NCBI GenBank assembly: GCA_024236215.1
Contig: JACKKX010000005.1
Coordinates: 124,001 to 188,000, forward strand
Direction of reading: 5' to 3'
Length of the DNA: 64,000 bases
DNA from: Novosphingobium sp.
Lineage (GTDB): Bacteria; Pseudomonadota; Alphaproteobacteria; Sphingomonadales; Sphingomonadaceae
Positions 39,855 through 49,908 of this stretch are shown one piece after another (the first letter of the stretch is position 1; the number at the start of each line of letters is the position of its first letter). The position numbers and the translations under genes are program-made. Under the pieces are notes generated by a model, which was not told the origin of the DNA, searched no databases, and was given only the letters and a program-made list of their open reading frames with translations.

Positions 39855-41060
39855 TCAGAAAACTCCGCCATTTCCGATCGGATAGGCCCTGACGCGGTCA
39901 CCCGCCGCCAACGAGGGGGCATCGGGAGCGCGCTCGATCAGCACATTGCTCGCCGCCAGGGTGGCGATCGCGCCGCTATCCTGATTGAGCCGTGAGGTCA
40001 CCCGGGTGCCATCCCAACGGCCACGCAGGAATTCGAGCCGGGGGCCACCCGCCGACAGGGGTTCGGCCAGTTCGACCTCGATCGCCTCTGGCAGGGGCTG
40101 GGCCGCACCAAGCAGCGCCCGCAGCAGCGGCAGCAGGAAGAAATAGGCGGTGACATGGCTCGAAACCGGATTGCCGGGTAGACCCACCACCAGCTGGTGG
40201 CCGCGCCGGGCGATCATCACCGGTTTCCCGGGCTTGATCGCCACCTTCCAGAAATCGATAGCGGCCCCCCAGCTTGCCAGCGCGGGACGGATCAGATCGT
40301 GATCGCCGACCGAGGCACCGCCGCTGGTGACCACCACATCGCAGTGCTCGGCCCGGGCCAATGCGGCACCAAGCGCGTCGAGGCAATCCGTGACCGGCCC
40401 GATCCGTTCGACATTGCAAGGCACGGCTGCGCTGGCCAGCGCCGCGAGCATCACCCCGTTGCTGGCCGGAACCTGATGAGGCGCGCAGACGCAGGGATCG
40501 GCGGCGAGTTCATCGCCGCTGTCGATCACCACCAGCCGGGGCTTGCGCCGCACCGCAAGGTGGCTGTGCCCCGCGCCGATCGCCAGCGCGAGCTGGGCCG
40601 GGCCGAGGCGGCTGCCCGCCGCAAGCAGCTCCCGCCCTTGCGAAAAATCGTTGCCACAGGGGCGCACATGTTTGTCGCTGGGGTTGGGCGAGGTGCCGAT
40701 AAGTGTCAGCCGATTGCCTTCGCGCCCGGCATCTTCCTGCATCAGCACCATGTCGGAACCCGCAGGCATCAGCGCCCCGGTGGAAATGCGGATCGCCTCT
40801 CCGGGAGCGACCAGACCGCCGTAAGGGTGCCCGGCGGCGCTTTGGCCTGCCACCTTCCAGGGGCCGGGCAGATCGGCGGCGCGCATGGCATAACCATCCA
40901 TCGCCGAAACGTCCCCGGCGGGCTGGGTGCGCTTTGCCACCAGCGGTTCGGCCAGACAGCGCCCCAGCGCCTCGTCCACCGGAATCCGCTCGATTGGCAG
41001 CGGCTCGGCCAGGGCGAGCAGCCGGGCCTGGGCCTCGGCCAGGGGAAGCAGCGCCGCCAT
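39855..41060 (-). CDS. moeA: Molybdopterin molybdenumtransferase MoeA
   Basis: 401 residues from ATG 41060. Inserts molybdate into adenylylated molybdopterin. Family motifs GDVSAMDGYAMRA, STGALMPAGSD, TSGGASVGDHD and VGLPGNPVSSHVTAYFFL are present. Its ATG overlaps the moaC stop (ATGA). An open frame continues upstream to 41309 but lies inside moaC. Confidence 0.95.
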   Translation of the reverse strand: MAALLPLAEAQARLLALAEPLPIERIPVDEALGRCLAEPLVAKRTQPAGDVSAMDGYAMRAADLPGPWKVAGQSAAGHPYGGLVAPGEAIRISTGALMPAGSDMVLMQEDAGREGNRLTLIGTSPNPSDKHVRPCGNDFSQGRELLAAGSRLGPAQLALAIGAGHSHLAVRRKPRLVVIDSGDELAADPCVCAPHQVPASNGVMLAALASAAVPCNVERIGPVTDCLDALGAALARAEHCDVVVTSGGASVGDHDLIRPALASWGAAIDFWKVAIKPGKPVMIARRGHQLVVGLPGNPVSSHVTAYFFLLPLLRALLGAAQPLPEAIEVELAEPLSAGGPRLEFLRGRWDGTRVTSRLNQDSGAIATLAASNVLIERAPDAPSLAAGDRVRAYPIGNGGVF

Positions 41061-41533
41061 CAGCCTTGCGCTTTCCACTCGCCCGACTTGCCGCCGCGCT
41101 TTTCGAGCAGTCGCACGCCGTCGATCATCATGCCCTTGTCGATCGCCTTGACCATATCGTAGATTGTCAGAAGTGCGATGGAAGCTGCTGTAAGAGCTTC
41201 CATTTCCACACCTGTCTTTCCATCGAGCGAGGCACTGGCCGTCACTTCCACCGCCCCGTCCGCGATCGCGAAATCGACCGTCACCGCATCGAGCGCCAGC
41301 GGGTGACAAAGCGGGATCAGTTCGGCGGTTTTCTTCGCCGCCATGATCCCCGCGATCCGCGCGGCGGCCAGAACATCGCCCTTGGGCACCGCGCCATCGC
41401 AGATCGCGTCGAGCGCGGCTGCCGTCATGCGGATCCGACCGCCCGCCACCGCCACGCGCCGGGTGGGCGCCTTGCCGCCGATATCGACCATCCGCGCCTT
41501 GCCCTGCGCATCGAGGTGGGTGAGTTCGCTCAT
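41060..41533 (-). CDS. moaC: Cyclic pyranopterin monophosphate synthase MoaC
   Basis: 157 residues. With MoaA it turns GTP into cyclic pyranopterin monophosphate. Catalytic Lys51 and the DMVK motif (Asp126, Lys129) match the family, as does LIPLCHPL. First gene of a moaC-moeA operon; the 5' gap upstream belongs to an inserted gene. Confidence 0.96.
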   Translation of the reverse strand: MSELTHLDAQGKARMVDIGGKAPTRRVAVAGGRIRMTAAALDAICDGAVPKGDVLAAARIAGIMAAKKTAELIPLCHPLALDAVTVDFAIADGAVEVTASASLDGKTGVEMEALTAASIALLTIYDMVKAIDKGMMIDGVRLLEKRGGKSGEWKAQG

Positions 41534-41868
41534 CGTCTATTAGCTGCTTCTAAGATGCTGGACACATTGGACACTGTCCTGGGAAAGAAAACCGGAGCCG
41601 CCATTGACCGGGCGCAAATGCCTGGAACTCCTTTGCGAAACGACTGGTTTTGCAAGCTCATCTTCCTACCATGCCAGAGCCTTGAGGAGTAGGACAGGGG
41701 GCCCGGCTGCGTAGACAAATTCGCCCTGTCCTTATGGCCGTATCCCGCTGCATTCAATCGTTTGTGATCTTGTTTTGGCCGATAGCGCGGGTTACCAGCC
41801 GATCCCGATGCACGCGCGGGAGGCTGGAAGCAGTATCTCGCGGCAACGGCAAACCAGGGGATCTTAAG
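41534..41868. other. 335-base intergenic region between moaC and the inserted secreted gene
   Basis: No coding frame looks real on either strand. It holds a 9-bp inverted repeat AGGACAGGG / CCCTGTCCT (41691-41699, 41724-41732, spacer 24) and a small hairpin at 41634-41654 (one G-T pair). It must carry promoters for moaC (minus) and for the 41869 gene (plus), but I see no convincing -35/-10 pair. Confidence 0.5.
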
Positions 41869-42744
41869 ATGAAGCGTATCGTCATGCTGGCAATGATCGC
41901 GAATGCGTCGGCCGCGATGGCGCAGGCGGAACCTGTGCAAGGATCGGCTGAGGCAGCGGCGACACCATCGGCGGCGCCGACGGCCATCGTCTTTTCCGAA
42001 AAGGGCGCAAACGGGATGAGCGATCTTCCCATGGGCGTCCACAGGATCCCCGATAGCAATGTCGTTGTTTCGGGTTACCAGGGCGGCGGCGGGATCGGCC
42101 TGCTGTTCGGCGTGGTCGGCACGCTGGTTCAGAGTTCGATCAACACCCAGACCGGAACGGGCAAGGTCCGCGATGTCGAGGAAGACCTGCGCTTCGACGT
42201 CCGGGCAAGGGCGATCGACATGGTCAACGCGGCCGTGGCGGGGGACCAGTTCCGGACGGCCTTCACACTTGCGCCGCAGCCGGGTGGCAGCACGATGACG
42301 GTAACCCCCTATGTCGTGCTGACCTTCGTGAAGAAGACCGACGATGTGCGACCCTACATCGTGCTCAAGACCAAGGTCGCGACCGGAACCGATTCCGGCA
42401 AGACGATCAAGTACTTCTGCTGCGAAGGCAAGGCGCTGCCGCTTGCCACCCTGACCGAAAACAATGGTGCGCGCCTGACGGAAATCCTGACTTCCGAGCT
42501 TGATACCGCCGTCAACGTGATGCTGCTCGATCGTTCGCAGCCCTATCCCCGCAACGACGATGCCAAACTCGACACCAACGGCTTGCTCCCGTTCGTGGGC
42601 AAGCCGATGAAGTGGAGGGGTTTCGATCTGGGCAGCTACAAGGACTTCAGGCTGATCGAATTCCGTGGCGGGCTGTTCGTGTTCTCGGGCGTCAATATTG
42701 TCGAGCCGGAGGGGCTGGAAATCACGCCCGTGGTCAAGAAATGA
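41869..42744 (+). CDS. Exported protein inserted between trpC and moaC (unknown)
   Basis: 291 residues from ATG 41869. Signal peptide MKRIVMLAMIANASAAMAQA, then an Ala/Pro/Thr linker (about 20-40) and a glycine-rich hydrophobic stretch GYQGGGGIGLLFGVVGTLVQ (residues ~64-83) that could insert in a membrane. The rest is beta-rich with a vicinal cysteine pair (YFCCEG). It is on the opposite strand to both neighbours, which would otherwise be contiguous. No family recognised. Confidence 0.7.
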   Translation: MKRIVMLAMIANASAAMAQAEPVQGSAEAAATPSAAPTAIVFSEKGANGMSDLPMGVHRIPDSNVVVSGYQGGGGIGLLFGVVGTLVQSSINTQTGTGKVRDVEEDLRFDVRARAIDMVNAAVAGDQFRTAFTLAPQPGGSTMTVTPYVVLTFVKKTDDVRPYIVLKTKVATGTDSGKTIKYFCCEGKALPLATLTENNGARLTEILTSELDTAVNVMLLDRSQPYPRNDDAKLDTNGLLPFVGKPMKWRGFDLGSYKDFRLIEFRGGLFVFSGVNIVEPEGLEITPVVKK

Positions 42745-42763
42745 CGATCGAGTCCCGCGCCGC

Positions 42764-43555
42764 CTAGGCGCCGCTCAGTAACCCGAGCGTGGCCGCCGCC
42801 ACATCATGCTGGCGCATCAGGCTTTCGCCGACCAGGAAGGTGCGTACCCCGCAGCGCTCCAGCCGCAGCAGATCGGCGTGGGCGTTGATCCCGCTTTCGC
42901 TAACCAGTAGCGTGCCTGCAGGGGCCAGCGGCGCAAGGCGCTCGGTGGTGGCAAGATCGGTGACGAAGCGCTTGAGATCGCGGTTGTTGACCCCGATCAG
43001 GCGGCTTTGCAGCCGCGCGGCGCGCTCCATCTCGGTCTCGTTGTGCACTTCGACCAGCACGTCCATGCCGCGTTCGCGCGCGGCGGCCTCGATCTCGGCC
43101 ATTTGCGCATCGTCGAGCGCGGCAACGATGATCAGGATCGCATCGGCCCCGATCGCGCGGGCCTCGGCCACTTGCCAGGGATCGACCATGAAATCCTTGC
43201 GCAGCACCGGCAGGTCGCAGGCGGCACGGGCGGCGACCAGATAGTCTTCATGCCCCTGGAAGTAGGGCGCATCGGTCAGCACCGACAGACAGGTAGCGCC
43301 GCCCGCCTGATAGGCTTGAGCATGGGCCGGGGGATCGAAATCGGCGCGGATCAGGCCCTTGGAGGGGCTGGCCTTCTTGATTTCGGCGATCAGCGCGAAG
43401 CCATCGGCGGCCCGCGCGCGCAAGGCCGCCTCGAACCCGCGCGGGGCGCTCTGTGCGGCGGCCCGAGCGTCGAGATTGTCGAGCGAGGCCCCGGCCTTGC
43501 GCGCGGTAACCTCCTGGCGCTTGGTTGCGCAGATTTCGGCAAGTTTGTCGGTCAT
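42764..43555 (-). CDS. trpC: Indole-3-glycerol phosphate synthase
   Basis: 263 residues from ATG 43555, overlapping trpD (ATGA). TIM-barrel enzyme closing the indole ring. Conserved [42 protein letters not shown] and LLVSESGI motifs carry the catalytic Lys/Glu residues. No PRAI (trpF) fusion. Confidence 0.95.
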   Translation of the reverse strand: MTDKLAEICATKRQEVTARKAGASLDNLDARAAAQSAPRGFEAALRARAADGFALIAEIKKASPSKGLIRADFDPPAHAQAYQAGGATCLSVLTDAPYFQGHEDYLVAARAACDLPVLRKDFMVDPWQVAEARAIGADAILIIVAALDDAQMAEIEAAARERGMDVLVEVHNETEMERAARLQSRLIGVNNRDLKRFVTDLATTERLAPLAPAGTLLVSESGINAHADLLRLERCGVRTFLVGESLMRQHDVAAATLGLLSGA

Positions 43556-44511
43556 TTCACCACATCGATCCAGCAATCGAGCAAAGCCTTGCTCAGCCCT
43601 TTGTCGAGCGCTTCGGCAGCTTCTTCCACGCCCTCGAACCAGTCCTCGGCCTGTCCGGCGACAATCAGCGCGGCGGCGGAATTGAGCAGCACCGCATCGC
43701 GATAGGCGCCCGTTTCGCCCTGCAGCAGACGGCGCAAGGCTTCGGCATTGAAAGTGGCATCGCCGCCACGCAGCGCGTCAAGCGGATGCGAGGGCAGGCC
43801 CGCGTCCTCGGCGCGCAGTTCGGCGGGCACTGAGCCAAGGCCGATCCCGGCAAGATAGCTGGTTCCCGCGATCGAAAGTTCATCCAGCCCTTCGGCGCCG
43901 GAGACGATCAGTGCTGCTTCGGCACCGAGCATCTGCATCGCATCGCGGTAAAGCGCGATCAGCGCGGGGTGCGATACCCCGACCAGCTGGCGCGTAACCC
44001 CGGCGGGGTTGGCGAGCGGGCCGAGCAGGTTGAAGATCGTGCGCCGGCCCAGCGCCTTGCGGATCGGGGCGATCCGGCCCAGCGCGGGATGGTGCTTTTG
44101 CGCAAAGAGAAAGGCGATGCCGAGATCGCCCAGCGTATCCTCCGCCATGTCCGAGGCGCGCGAAAGATCGAGTCCCAACGCCTCCAGCGTGTCCGCGCCC
44201 CCGGCCTTACTCGATGCGGCGCGGTTGCCGTGCTTGGCGACTGGCACTCCGCAAGCCGCGACCACCAGCGCCACGGCGGTCGATACGTTCAGGCTGTGCT
44301 GGCCGTCGCCCCCGGTGCCGCAGACATCGATCGCGCCCGGCGGGGCGGCAACGCGGATCATCCGCGCGCGCATCGCTCGTGCCGCGCCTGCCACTTCCCC
44401 GGTGCTTTCGCCGCGCTCGGCCATGTCGACCAGGGTCTGGGCGATGGCCTGATCGTCCATCGCACCGTCGAGCATCTGCCCGAACAGTTGCTCCGCCTCA
44501 GCCGCGTTCAC
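43552..44511 (-). CDS. trpD: Anthranilate phosphoribosyltransferase
   Basis: 319 residues from GTG 44511 (MNAAEAEQL), overlapping trpG by GTGA. PRPP-binding [15 protein letters not shown] and the [15 protein letters not shown] motif are present. A little shorter than the usual ~335 but complete. Confidence 0.95.
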   Translation of the reverse strand: MNAAEAEQLFGQMLDGAMDDQAIAQTLVDMAERGESTGEVAGAARAMRARMIRVAAPPGAIDVCGTGGDGQHSLNVSTAVALVVAACGVPVAKHGNRAASSKAGGADTLEALGLDLSRASDMAEDTLGDLGIAFLFAQKHHPALGRIAPIRKALGRRTIFNLLGPLANPAGVTRQLVGVSHPALIALYRDAMQMLGAEAALIVSGAEGLDELSIAGTSYLAGIGLGSVPAELRAEDAGLPSHPLDALRGGDATFNAEALRRLLQGETGAYRDAVLLNSAAALIVAGQAEDWFEGVEEAAEALDKGLSKALLDCWIDVVK

Positions 44512-45107
44512 GCGATCTGGCGGGCCTGGATCCCGCAGATTTCAAGGAAATTGGCCAGCATCGCATGGCCGTGCTGGGTGGCGATGCTCTCCGGGTGGAA
44601 CTGCACCCCGTGGATCGGCAGCGACGTGTGTCGAAAGCCCATTACATGCCCGTCATCCGAGGTGCAGTTGACCACAAGCCCTTCGGGCACATCGTTGACG
44701 ATCAGCGAATGATAGCGCGTGGCGGTGAAGGGCGAGGGGATGTTCTTGAAGATCCCTGTGCCATCGTGCGTAACGGAGCTGGTTTTGCCGTGCATCAGCC
44801 CGCCGCGCACCACCTGGCCGCCGAAATGCTGGCCGATCGACTGGTGCCCAAGGCAGACCCCCAGCAGCGGCTTTGCCGCAGCGGCGCAGGCCCCGACCAG
44901 ATCGAGGCTGATCCCGGCCTCGTTGGGGGTGCAGGGGCCGGGCGAGATCAGAAAGCCCTTCGCTCCGCTGCTCAATGCCTGTCCGGCCGGAATCGCATCG
45001 TTGCGCACCACATCGACCTTGGCCCCCAGCTCCATCAGGTAATGGACCAGGTTCCAGGTGAAGCTGTCATAATTGTCGATGACAAGGATATCGGCGGCGG
45101 CGTTCAT
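44508..45107 (-). CDS. trpG: Anthranilate synthase glutamine amidotransferase subunit
   Basis: 199 residues. Class I glutaminase giving ammonia to TrpE. Nucleophile Cys85 ([10 protein letters not shown]) and the His/Glu of VQFHPESI complete the triad. Separate from TrpE, with an alpha/beta-hydrolase gene in between. Confidence 0.95.
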   Translation of the reverse strand: MNAAADILVIDNYDSFTWNLVHYLMELGAKVDVVRNDAIPAGQALSSGAKGFLISPGPCTPNEAGISLDLVGACAAAAKPLLGVCLGHQSIGQHFGGQVVRGGLMHGKTSSVTHDGTGIFKNIPSPFTATRYHSLIVNDVPEGLVVNCTSDDGHVMGFRHTSLPIHGVQFHPESIATQHGHAMLANFLEICGIQARQIA

Positions 45108-45132
45108 CCGCGCGCCTCTAGTGCCCCGGGCC

Positions 45133-46194
45133 TCATTCCGCCAGCAATTTCGCCAGATCGGCCTTCCAGAACCTGGCCCAGGTATGGGTGCCGTGGCCCT
45201 TGGTTTCGGGGCTGTAGGGGATCAGGATGTAGCGCGCGCGGGGCATCCGGCCCACCATCCGTTCGGGCATCCCCATTTCAGGCGGGTTGATGAAATCGTC
45301 GGCCGAATTGATCCACAGCACCGGGACGGAGATCTTCTCAAGCGCGGCAGAGGGATCGTAGTTGCGGCTGGCATCGTACCAGTAGATCGTATCGTTGGCG
45401 TCGTTGCCGAAGGAATTGGGGGCGTTGAACGCGGCATCGAGCGCGGCCTCGGCCTGCTCGCGGCTCGGGTACTGCTCCTGCATGCCCCATGCATTGCCCC
45501 CGGCGATGATCGAAAGGTCGCGCGCGGTGCGCAGACCGCCCAGCGGAGGACTGGCATAGTTGCCCTCGTTCCACAGCGGATCGGCCTTGATCGCGTCGAT
45601 CGCCATCTTGCGCCACATCCGGTTGCGTCCGGCGATTGCCACCGCGTTGCAGGCGAAAGGGGCAAGACGGCGGGCAAAGCCGGGCCAGGTCTCACCCCAA
45701 ACGAAGGCATGCATGCACCCCATCGAGGTGCCGAGGATCAGCTCGAGCCGTTTCACCCCAAGTCCCTGGATCAGCATGGCGTGCTGGGCGCGGACCATGT
45801 CGTCATAGTCATAGCGCGGGAAGGCCGTGCGCATCCCGTCGCTGGGCTTCGAACTTTTGCCGTGGCCGATATTGTCGGGCAGGATCACGTAGTACTTCGC
45901 GATGTCGAGCGGCTGGCCGGGGCCGTAAAGCTCATCGGCGAACTGCGGGCGGAAGAACTGCCAGCCCGAGCCGCCGGTGCCGTGCAGCACCATCACCGCG
46001 TTGTCGATCTCCCCCGCGGCGTTGCGATGCGGCGTGCCCAGCGTGGTCACGTGGATACGCGTATCCATCACCTCGCCGCTGCCGAAGTGGAAGTCCTTCA
46101 GCATCACGTCGCGTTCGCTGGACCGGGCTTGCCAGTCCTCGGCGTGGAGCGGGGCAGCGAGCAGGGCGAGCAGGGCGAGAAGGAACTTGCGCAT
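45133..46194 (-). CDS. Exported alpha/beta hydrolase, MetX-like
   Basis: 353 residues with a clear signal peptide ([18 protein letters not shown]). The fold and sequence resemble homoserine O-acetyltransferase-like hydrolases. The triad is visible: Ser in [11 protein letters not shown], Asp in [11 protein letters not shown], His in [10 protein letters not shown]. Because it is exported it is unlikely to work in methionine synthesis; a periplasmic esterase or hydrolase is more likely. It sits within the trp operon between trpE and trpG, 25 and 36 bases from them. Confidence 0.8.
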   Translation of the reverse strand: MRKFLLALLALLAAPLHAEDWQARSSERDVMLKDFHFGSGEVMDTRIHVTTLGTPHRNAAGEIDNAVMVLHGTGGSGWQFFRPQFADELYGPGQPLDIAKYYVILPDNIGHGKSSKPSDGMRTAFPRYDYDDMVRAQHAMLIQGLGVKRLELILGTSMGCMHAFVWGETWPGFARRLAPFACNAVAIAGRNRMWRKMAIDAIKADPLWNEGNYASPPLGGLRTARDLSIIAGGNAWGMQEQYPSREQAEAALDAAFNAPNSFGNDANDTIYWYDASRNYDPSAALEKISVPVLWINSADDFINPPEMGMPERMVGRMPRARYILIPYSPETKGHGTHTWARFWKADLAKLLAE

Positions 46195-46230
46195 GGGAGG
46201 CAGGCTAGCCCACCCGCGCAGCCGGTCAAG

Positions 46231-47748
46231 CTATTGCCCGAACCCCGCCTCGCTCGCCACGCGCACCGCTTCCCTTGCCGCCGCGATCAGCGCGCCGGCC
46301 TTGGCCTCGCATTCGCGCTGTTCGTAGGCCGGATCGCTGTCGGCGACGATCCCGGCGCCCGCCTGGACGTGGAGCGTGCCGTCCTTGACCACCCCGGTGC
46401 GCAGGACGATGCAGCTGTCGAGATTGCCATCGGGGGAGAAATAGCCCACGCCGCCCGCATAGGCGCCGCGGGTTTCGGGTTCGAGCTCGGCGATGATCTC
46501 GCAGGCCCGGACCTTGGGTGCGCCGCTGACCGTTCCCGCCGGGAAGCCCGCGAAGACCGCGTCGATCGCGTCGTGATTGGCCGTATCGAGCCGCCCGACC
46601 ACGTTCGAGACGATGTGCATCACATGGCTGTAACGCTCGATGGTGTAGCTTTCGGTGACCTTGACCGTCCCCGCCGAGGCGACCCGGCCAACATCGTTGC
46701 GACCCAGATCGAGCAGCATCAGATGCTCGGCGCGCTCCTTGGGATCGGCGAGCAGGCTTTCCTCGTTGGCACGGTCGTCTTCCGGTGTGGCTCCCCGGGG
46801 CCGGGTTCCGGCGATGGGGCGGATCGTTACCTCACCATCGCGCACCCGCACCAGGATCTCTGGGCTCGATCCGGTCAAGGCGAAGCCTGGCAGGTCGAGG
46901 AAATAGAGGAACGGTGAGGGATTGACCCGTCGCAGCGCGCGGTAGAGCGCCAGCGGGGGCAGGGTAAAGGGGCAGGTGAAACGCTGCGCCAGCACCACCT
47001 GAAAGATGTCACCCGACTCGATATAGTCCTTGGCCTTCAGCACCATCTGCCCGTACCGGCCCGATTCGAGTACCGGGGTAAGCGCGGGCTCGGGCAACAC
47101 GGCCTGGGCCGGGGATGGCTGGATCGGGGCGGCAAGGCGGCGCAGCGCCTCGTCGATCCGGTCCTCGGCGGCAGACAGGGCGTGTTCTGGTGCGGCTTCG
47201 GAAGGCCAGATCGGCGCGACGCAGATCAGCTCGTCGCTCAGCCGGTCAAACACCAGGATCAGGGCTGGGCGCACGAACAGCATGTCGGGCAGATCGAGCG
47301 GATTTTCCCGCGGGCGGGGGAGCTTTTCCACCAGTCCGTAGGTTTCGTAACCGAAATAGCCGACCAGACAGGCCAGCACCGGGGGCAGAGCGGCGGGCAC
47401 GTCGATCCGGCAGCTTTCCACCAGTGCGCGCAGCTCGGCCAGACTGCCGTCGGCAAGCGGCGCGAAAGCGGCGCGGTCATGCCGCCAGATGCGGTTGATC
47501 TCGGCAGAGTTGCCGCGCGCGCGGAACACCAGATCGGGATCGAGCCCCAGCAGGCTATAGCGCCCGCGCACCTCGCCGCCCTGAACGGATTCGAGCAGGA
47601 AATCGCCCCGGCCCGGCTCGATCAGCCTGGCTGCCGCGCCAACCGGGGTTTCGGTATCGGCGATCAGCCGCCGCCAGACCAGCGCCGGGCGACCGGCTTC
47701 GAGCGCCGCGCGGGCGGAATCGCGGTTATCGATCTGTCCGCCCGCCAT
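46231..47748 (-). CDS. trpE: Anthranilate synthase component I
   Basis: 505 residues. Converts chorismate and ammonia to anthranilate. C-terminal chorismate-binding motifs AGTRPRGATPEDD, LLDLGRNDVGRV and FPAGTVSGAPKVRACEII are present; the N-terminal Trp feedback site region (LLESVQGGEVRGRYS) is intact. It starts eight bases after ppiD, so transcription is probably shared. I see no leader peptide or attenuator. Confidence 0.95.
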   Translation of the reverse strand: MAGGQIDNRDSARAALEAGRPALVWRRLIADTETPVGAAARLIEPGRGDFLLESVQGGEVRGRYSLLGLDPDLVFRARGNSAEINRIWRHDRAAFAPLADGSLAELRALVESCRIDVPAALPPVLACLVGYFGYETYGLVEKLPRPRENPLDLPDMLFVRPALILVFDRLSDELICVAPIWPSEAAPEHALSAAEDRIDEALRRLAAPIQPSPAQAVLPEPALTPVLESGRYGQMVLKAKDYIESGDIFQVVLAQRFTCPFTLPPLALYRALRRVNPSPFLYFLDLPGFALTGSSPEILVRVRDGEVTIRPIAGTRPRGATPEDDRANEESLLADPKERAEHLMLLDLGRNDVGRVASAGTVKVTESYTIERYSHVMHIVSNVVGRLDTANHDAIDAVFAGFPAGTVSGAPKVRACEIIAELEPETRGAYAGGVGYFSPDGNLDSCIVLRTGVVKDGTLHVQAGAGIVADSDPAYEQRECEAKAGALIAAAREAVRVASEAGFGQ

Positions 47749-47756
47749 CGCCGTGC

Positions 47757-49697
47757 TCAGTTGCCGCCGCTCAACTGGTTGCGCAGCGCCTTGATGGTGG
47801 TCTCATTGCGCTTGACCCCAACTTCCTCGCGCAGGGCAAGGCGCATCTGCTCGGTGTAATCCTGGCCATAGCTCTGCGCCATGCGTTTGCCGAGATCGGC
47901 CAGACGCGGGTCTTTCTCATCGACCTGCCCAGGGGTGATGGCGCTGACCGTCACCACGTACCAGCCGCGATTGCGCGGCGCGGCAAGGACCCGGGTCTTG
48001 CCCTTGGCCATCGAGAACAGCAGCAGGATCGGTGCAGGGACGTTCTTGCCCATGGCCTGGACTTCCTGTCGCGGACGATCGACGATCCGGTCAATCATCG
48101 GCGAGGCGTTGCCAAGCTGGCGCATCGCCACGGCCGGATCGGCCCCCTTGGCAATCATCGCCTCAAGCTTCCTGGCCGCTGCTCCGGCTGCTTTCGCGCC
48201 GCTGGCCAGCCTGACGTCTTCGGCCACCTGGGCCCGGATCTGGTCGAGCGGCGCGGGTGCTGCGGCCTCGATCGATCCGACGTCGAACAGCATGAAGGTC
48301 TTGCCCGGTTCAACCTCGGCGAGCTGGGGCTGGTTTTCCGCCTCCATCAGAAAGGCCGTGGGGAGCAGCTTTCCGATCGCCTCCGGCGCGTGGGCGCCTT
48401 GCTGACCATAGACCGAACCGTCGGCGAGCAGCTGCGGGGTCGATTCAACCTTCAGCCCAAGCCTTTCGGCCACCTCGGACAGTGTCGCGCCGTTGGCGAA
48501 CTCATCCTCGATCTGGGCGGAAAAATCGGTCAGCGCGGCGCGGCGCTTGTCGACGATAAGCGCATCGGTGAGTTCGGCGCGGGCCTGCTCAAAGCTCTTG
48601 CCCTCCTTGCGCTCGATCGAATCGACCCGCAGCACCAGCCAGCCCAGCGGCCCCTTGAGCGGCCCGACCAGCTTGCCGCCTGGTGCAGCAAACACCGCAT
48701 CGGCGATCGCGCCCGTGGTCTGGCCGGAAAGGGCTTCCTTGGACAGGCTGCCAAGCGAGCCGGGGGTCAAGCCGCGCGCCTTGGCGGCAGCATCGAGCGA
48801 TTTCCCGCCCGCCACCTCTGCGGCCAGCGCCTTGGCATCGGCTTCGCTGGCGATGACCACCTGGGTGATCCTGCGGCTTTCCGACGCGGCATAACGCGCC
48901 TTGTTGGCCTCATAGCGCGCGGCAAGTTCGGCCTCTGTAGGGGCGGGAACGGCCTTGAGCACGCTATCGTTGAACACGGCGTAGCGCACCACCCGGCGTT
49001 CGGGGCGCATGTAATCGGCGCTGTGGGCCTTGTACCAGGCCAGGATCTCGCTCTCGCTCGGCGCGGCAGCAGAGGCAAACCCGGCCGATGGCAGCAACAC
49101 CACCGTGCCGCTGCGCTCTTCGGTCAGCACTCCGGCATAGCGCACCACCACCGAATGCGGCACCGCGATGCCGAACTGGGTGCCCGAAAGGATCTGGCGC
49201 TGCAGCAAGCCGGCAGCAAGCCGGTTTCGCAGCTCCTCGTCGGTCAGGCCCTGCTGGCTCAGGAAATACTGGTAGGATGCCTGGTTGAAGCGCCCGTCGG
49301 CCCCCTGGACCGAAGGGATCTTGGCGATTTCGCTATCGATCAGGCGCTTGCCGATGTTGATCCCGTGGCGGGCTGCGAATTCGCGCAGCGCTGCCATGTC
49401 GATCAGATCATCCAGCACCTTGTCGAACCCGCCTTCGCTGACGAAGGTTTTCATGTTGAGCGTGGGATACTGGGCGCGTAACTGCTCGACCTGCTTGCGC
49501 GAGGCCTGATCGACTTCCACCGGATCGACCCGCTCGCCGCCGACGGTGGCCAGCCGGTTTCCGCCAATCGACCCGCCGAAGCTGAAATCGGTGGCGACCC
49601 CGCTTCCCAGAAACGCGAGTGAAATCAGGCCGAGAAAGCCAAGCGCGATCGCGACGCCCATTTTGGAAGCAAAGAAGCTGCGAAGAGTCTGGATCAT
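47757..49697 (-). CDS. PpiD/SurA-type periplasmic peptidyl-prolyl isomerase
   Basis: 646 residues from ATG 49697 (MIQTLRSFF). One membrane helix at about 14-33 anchors a large periplasmic part: SurA-like N-domain (about 60-230), a parvulin-type PPIase domain (about 250-370) and a second divergent region. It helps fold outer-membrane proteins. An open frame reaching 49889 adds a proline-rich stretch without a membrane signal and is rejected. Leads the ppiD-trp operon. Confidence 0.9.
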   Translation of the reverse strand: MIQTLRSFFASKMGVAIALGFLGLISLAFLGSGVATDFSFGGSIGGNRLATVGGERVDPVEVDQASRKQVEQLRAQYPTLNMKTFVSEGGFDKVLDDLIDMAALREFAARHGINIGKRLIDSEIAKIPSVQGADGRFNQASYQYFLSQQGLTDEELRNRLAAGLLQRQILSGTQFGIAVPHSVVVRYAGVLTEERSGTVVLLPSAGFASAAAPSESEILAWYKAHSADYMRPERRVVRYAVFNDSVLKAVPAPTEAELAARYEANKARYAASESRRITQVVIASEADAKALAAEVAGGKSLDAAAKARGLTPGSLGSLSKEALSGQTTGAIADAVFAAPGGKLVGPLKGPLGWLVLRVDSIERKEGKSFEQARAELTDALIVDKRRAALTDFSAQIEDEFANGATLSEVAERLGLKVESTPQLLADGSVYGQQGAHAPEAIGKLLPTAFLMEAENQPQLAEVEPGKTFMLFDVGSIEAAAPAPLDQIRAQVAEDVRLASGAKAAGAAARKLEAMIAKGADPAVAMRQLGNASPMIDRIVDRPRQEVQAMGKNVPAPILLLFSMAKGKTRVLAAPRNRGWYVVTVSAITPGQVDEKDPRLADLGKRMAQSYGQDYTEQMRLALREEVGVKRNETTIKALRNQLSGGN

Positions 49698-49908
49698 GGG
49701 TCCGTAGCCAGGTGTTAAGATTGGTCCGGGGCCAAAAAGCGGCCCGCTCGGCGGGGCTTTAGGCCGCCGGAACGCTTCCCGCAATGGCGCAGCCGCTTTT
49801 TGCCCTGCCTTGTCGGCATCGGGCTTTGACAAGCGCTTGGCCCCTGTCCTAGGCGCGGGGCAAACAGGCCCCAGGCGGGCAAAAGGCAAGACTCAGGGGG
49901 CAATCACC

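Noticed and set aside
41691-41732. Inverted repeat considered as a molybdenum-cofactor riboswitch ahead of moaC
   Set aside because: Only one stem is seen; none of the conserved multi-stem core of that riboswitch can be recognised.
45073-46917. 614-codon plus-strand open frame opposite the hydrolase and trpE
   Set aside because: Overlaps two well-supported genes; protein is Arg/Gly/His-rich without motifs.
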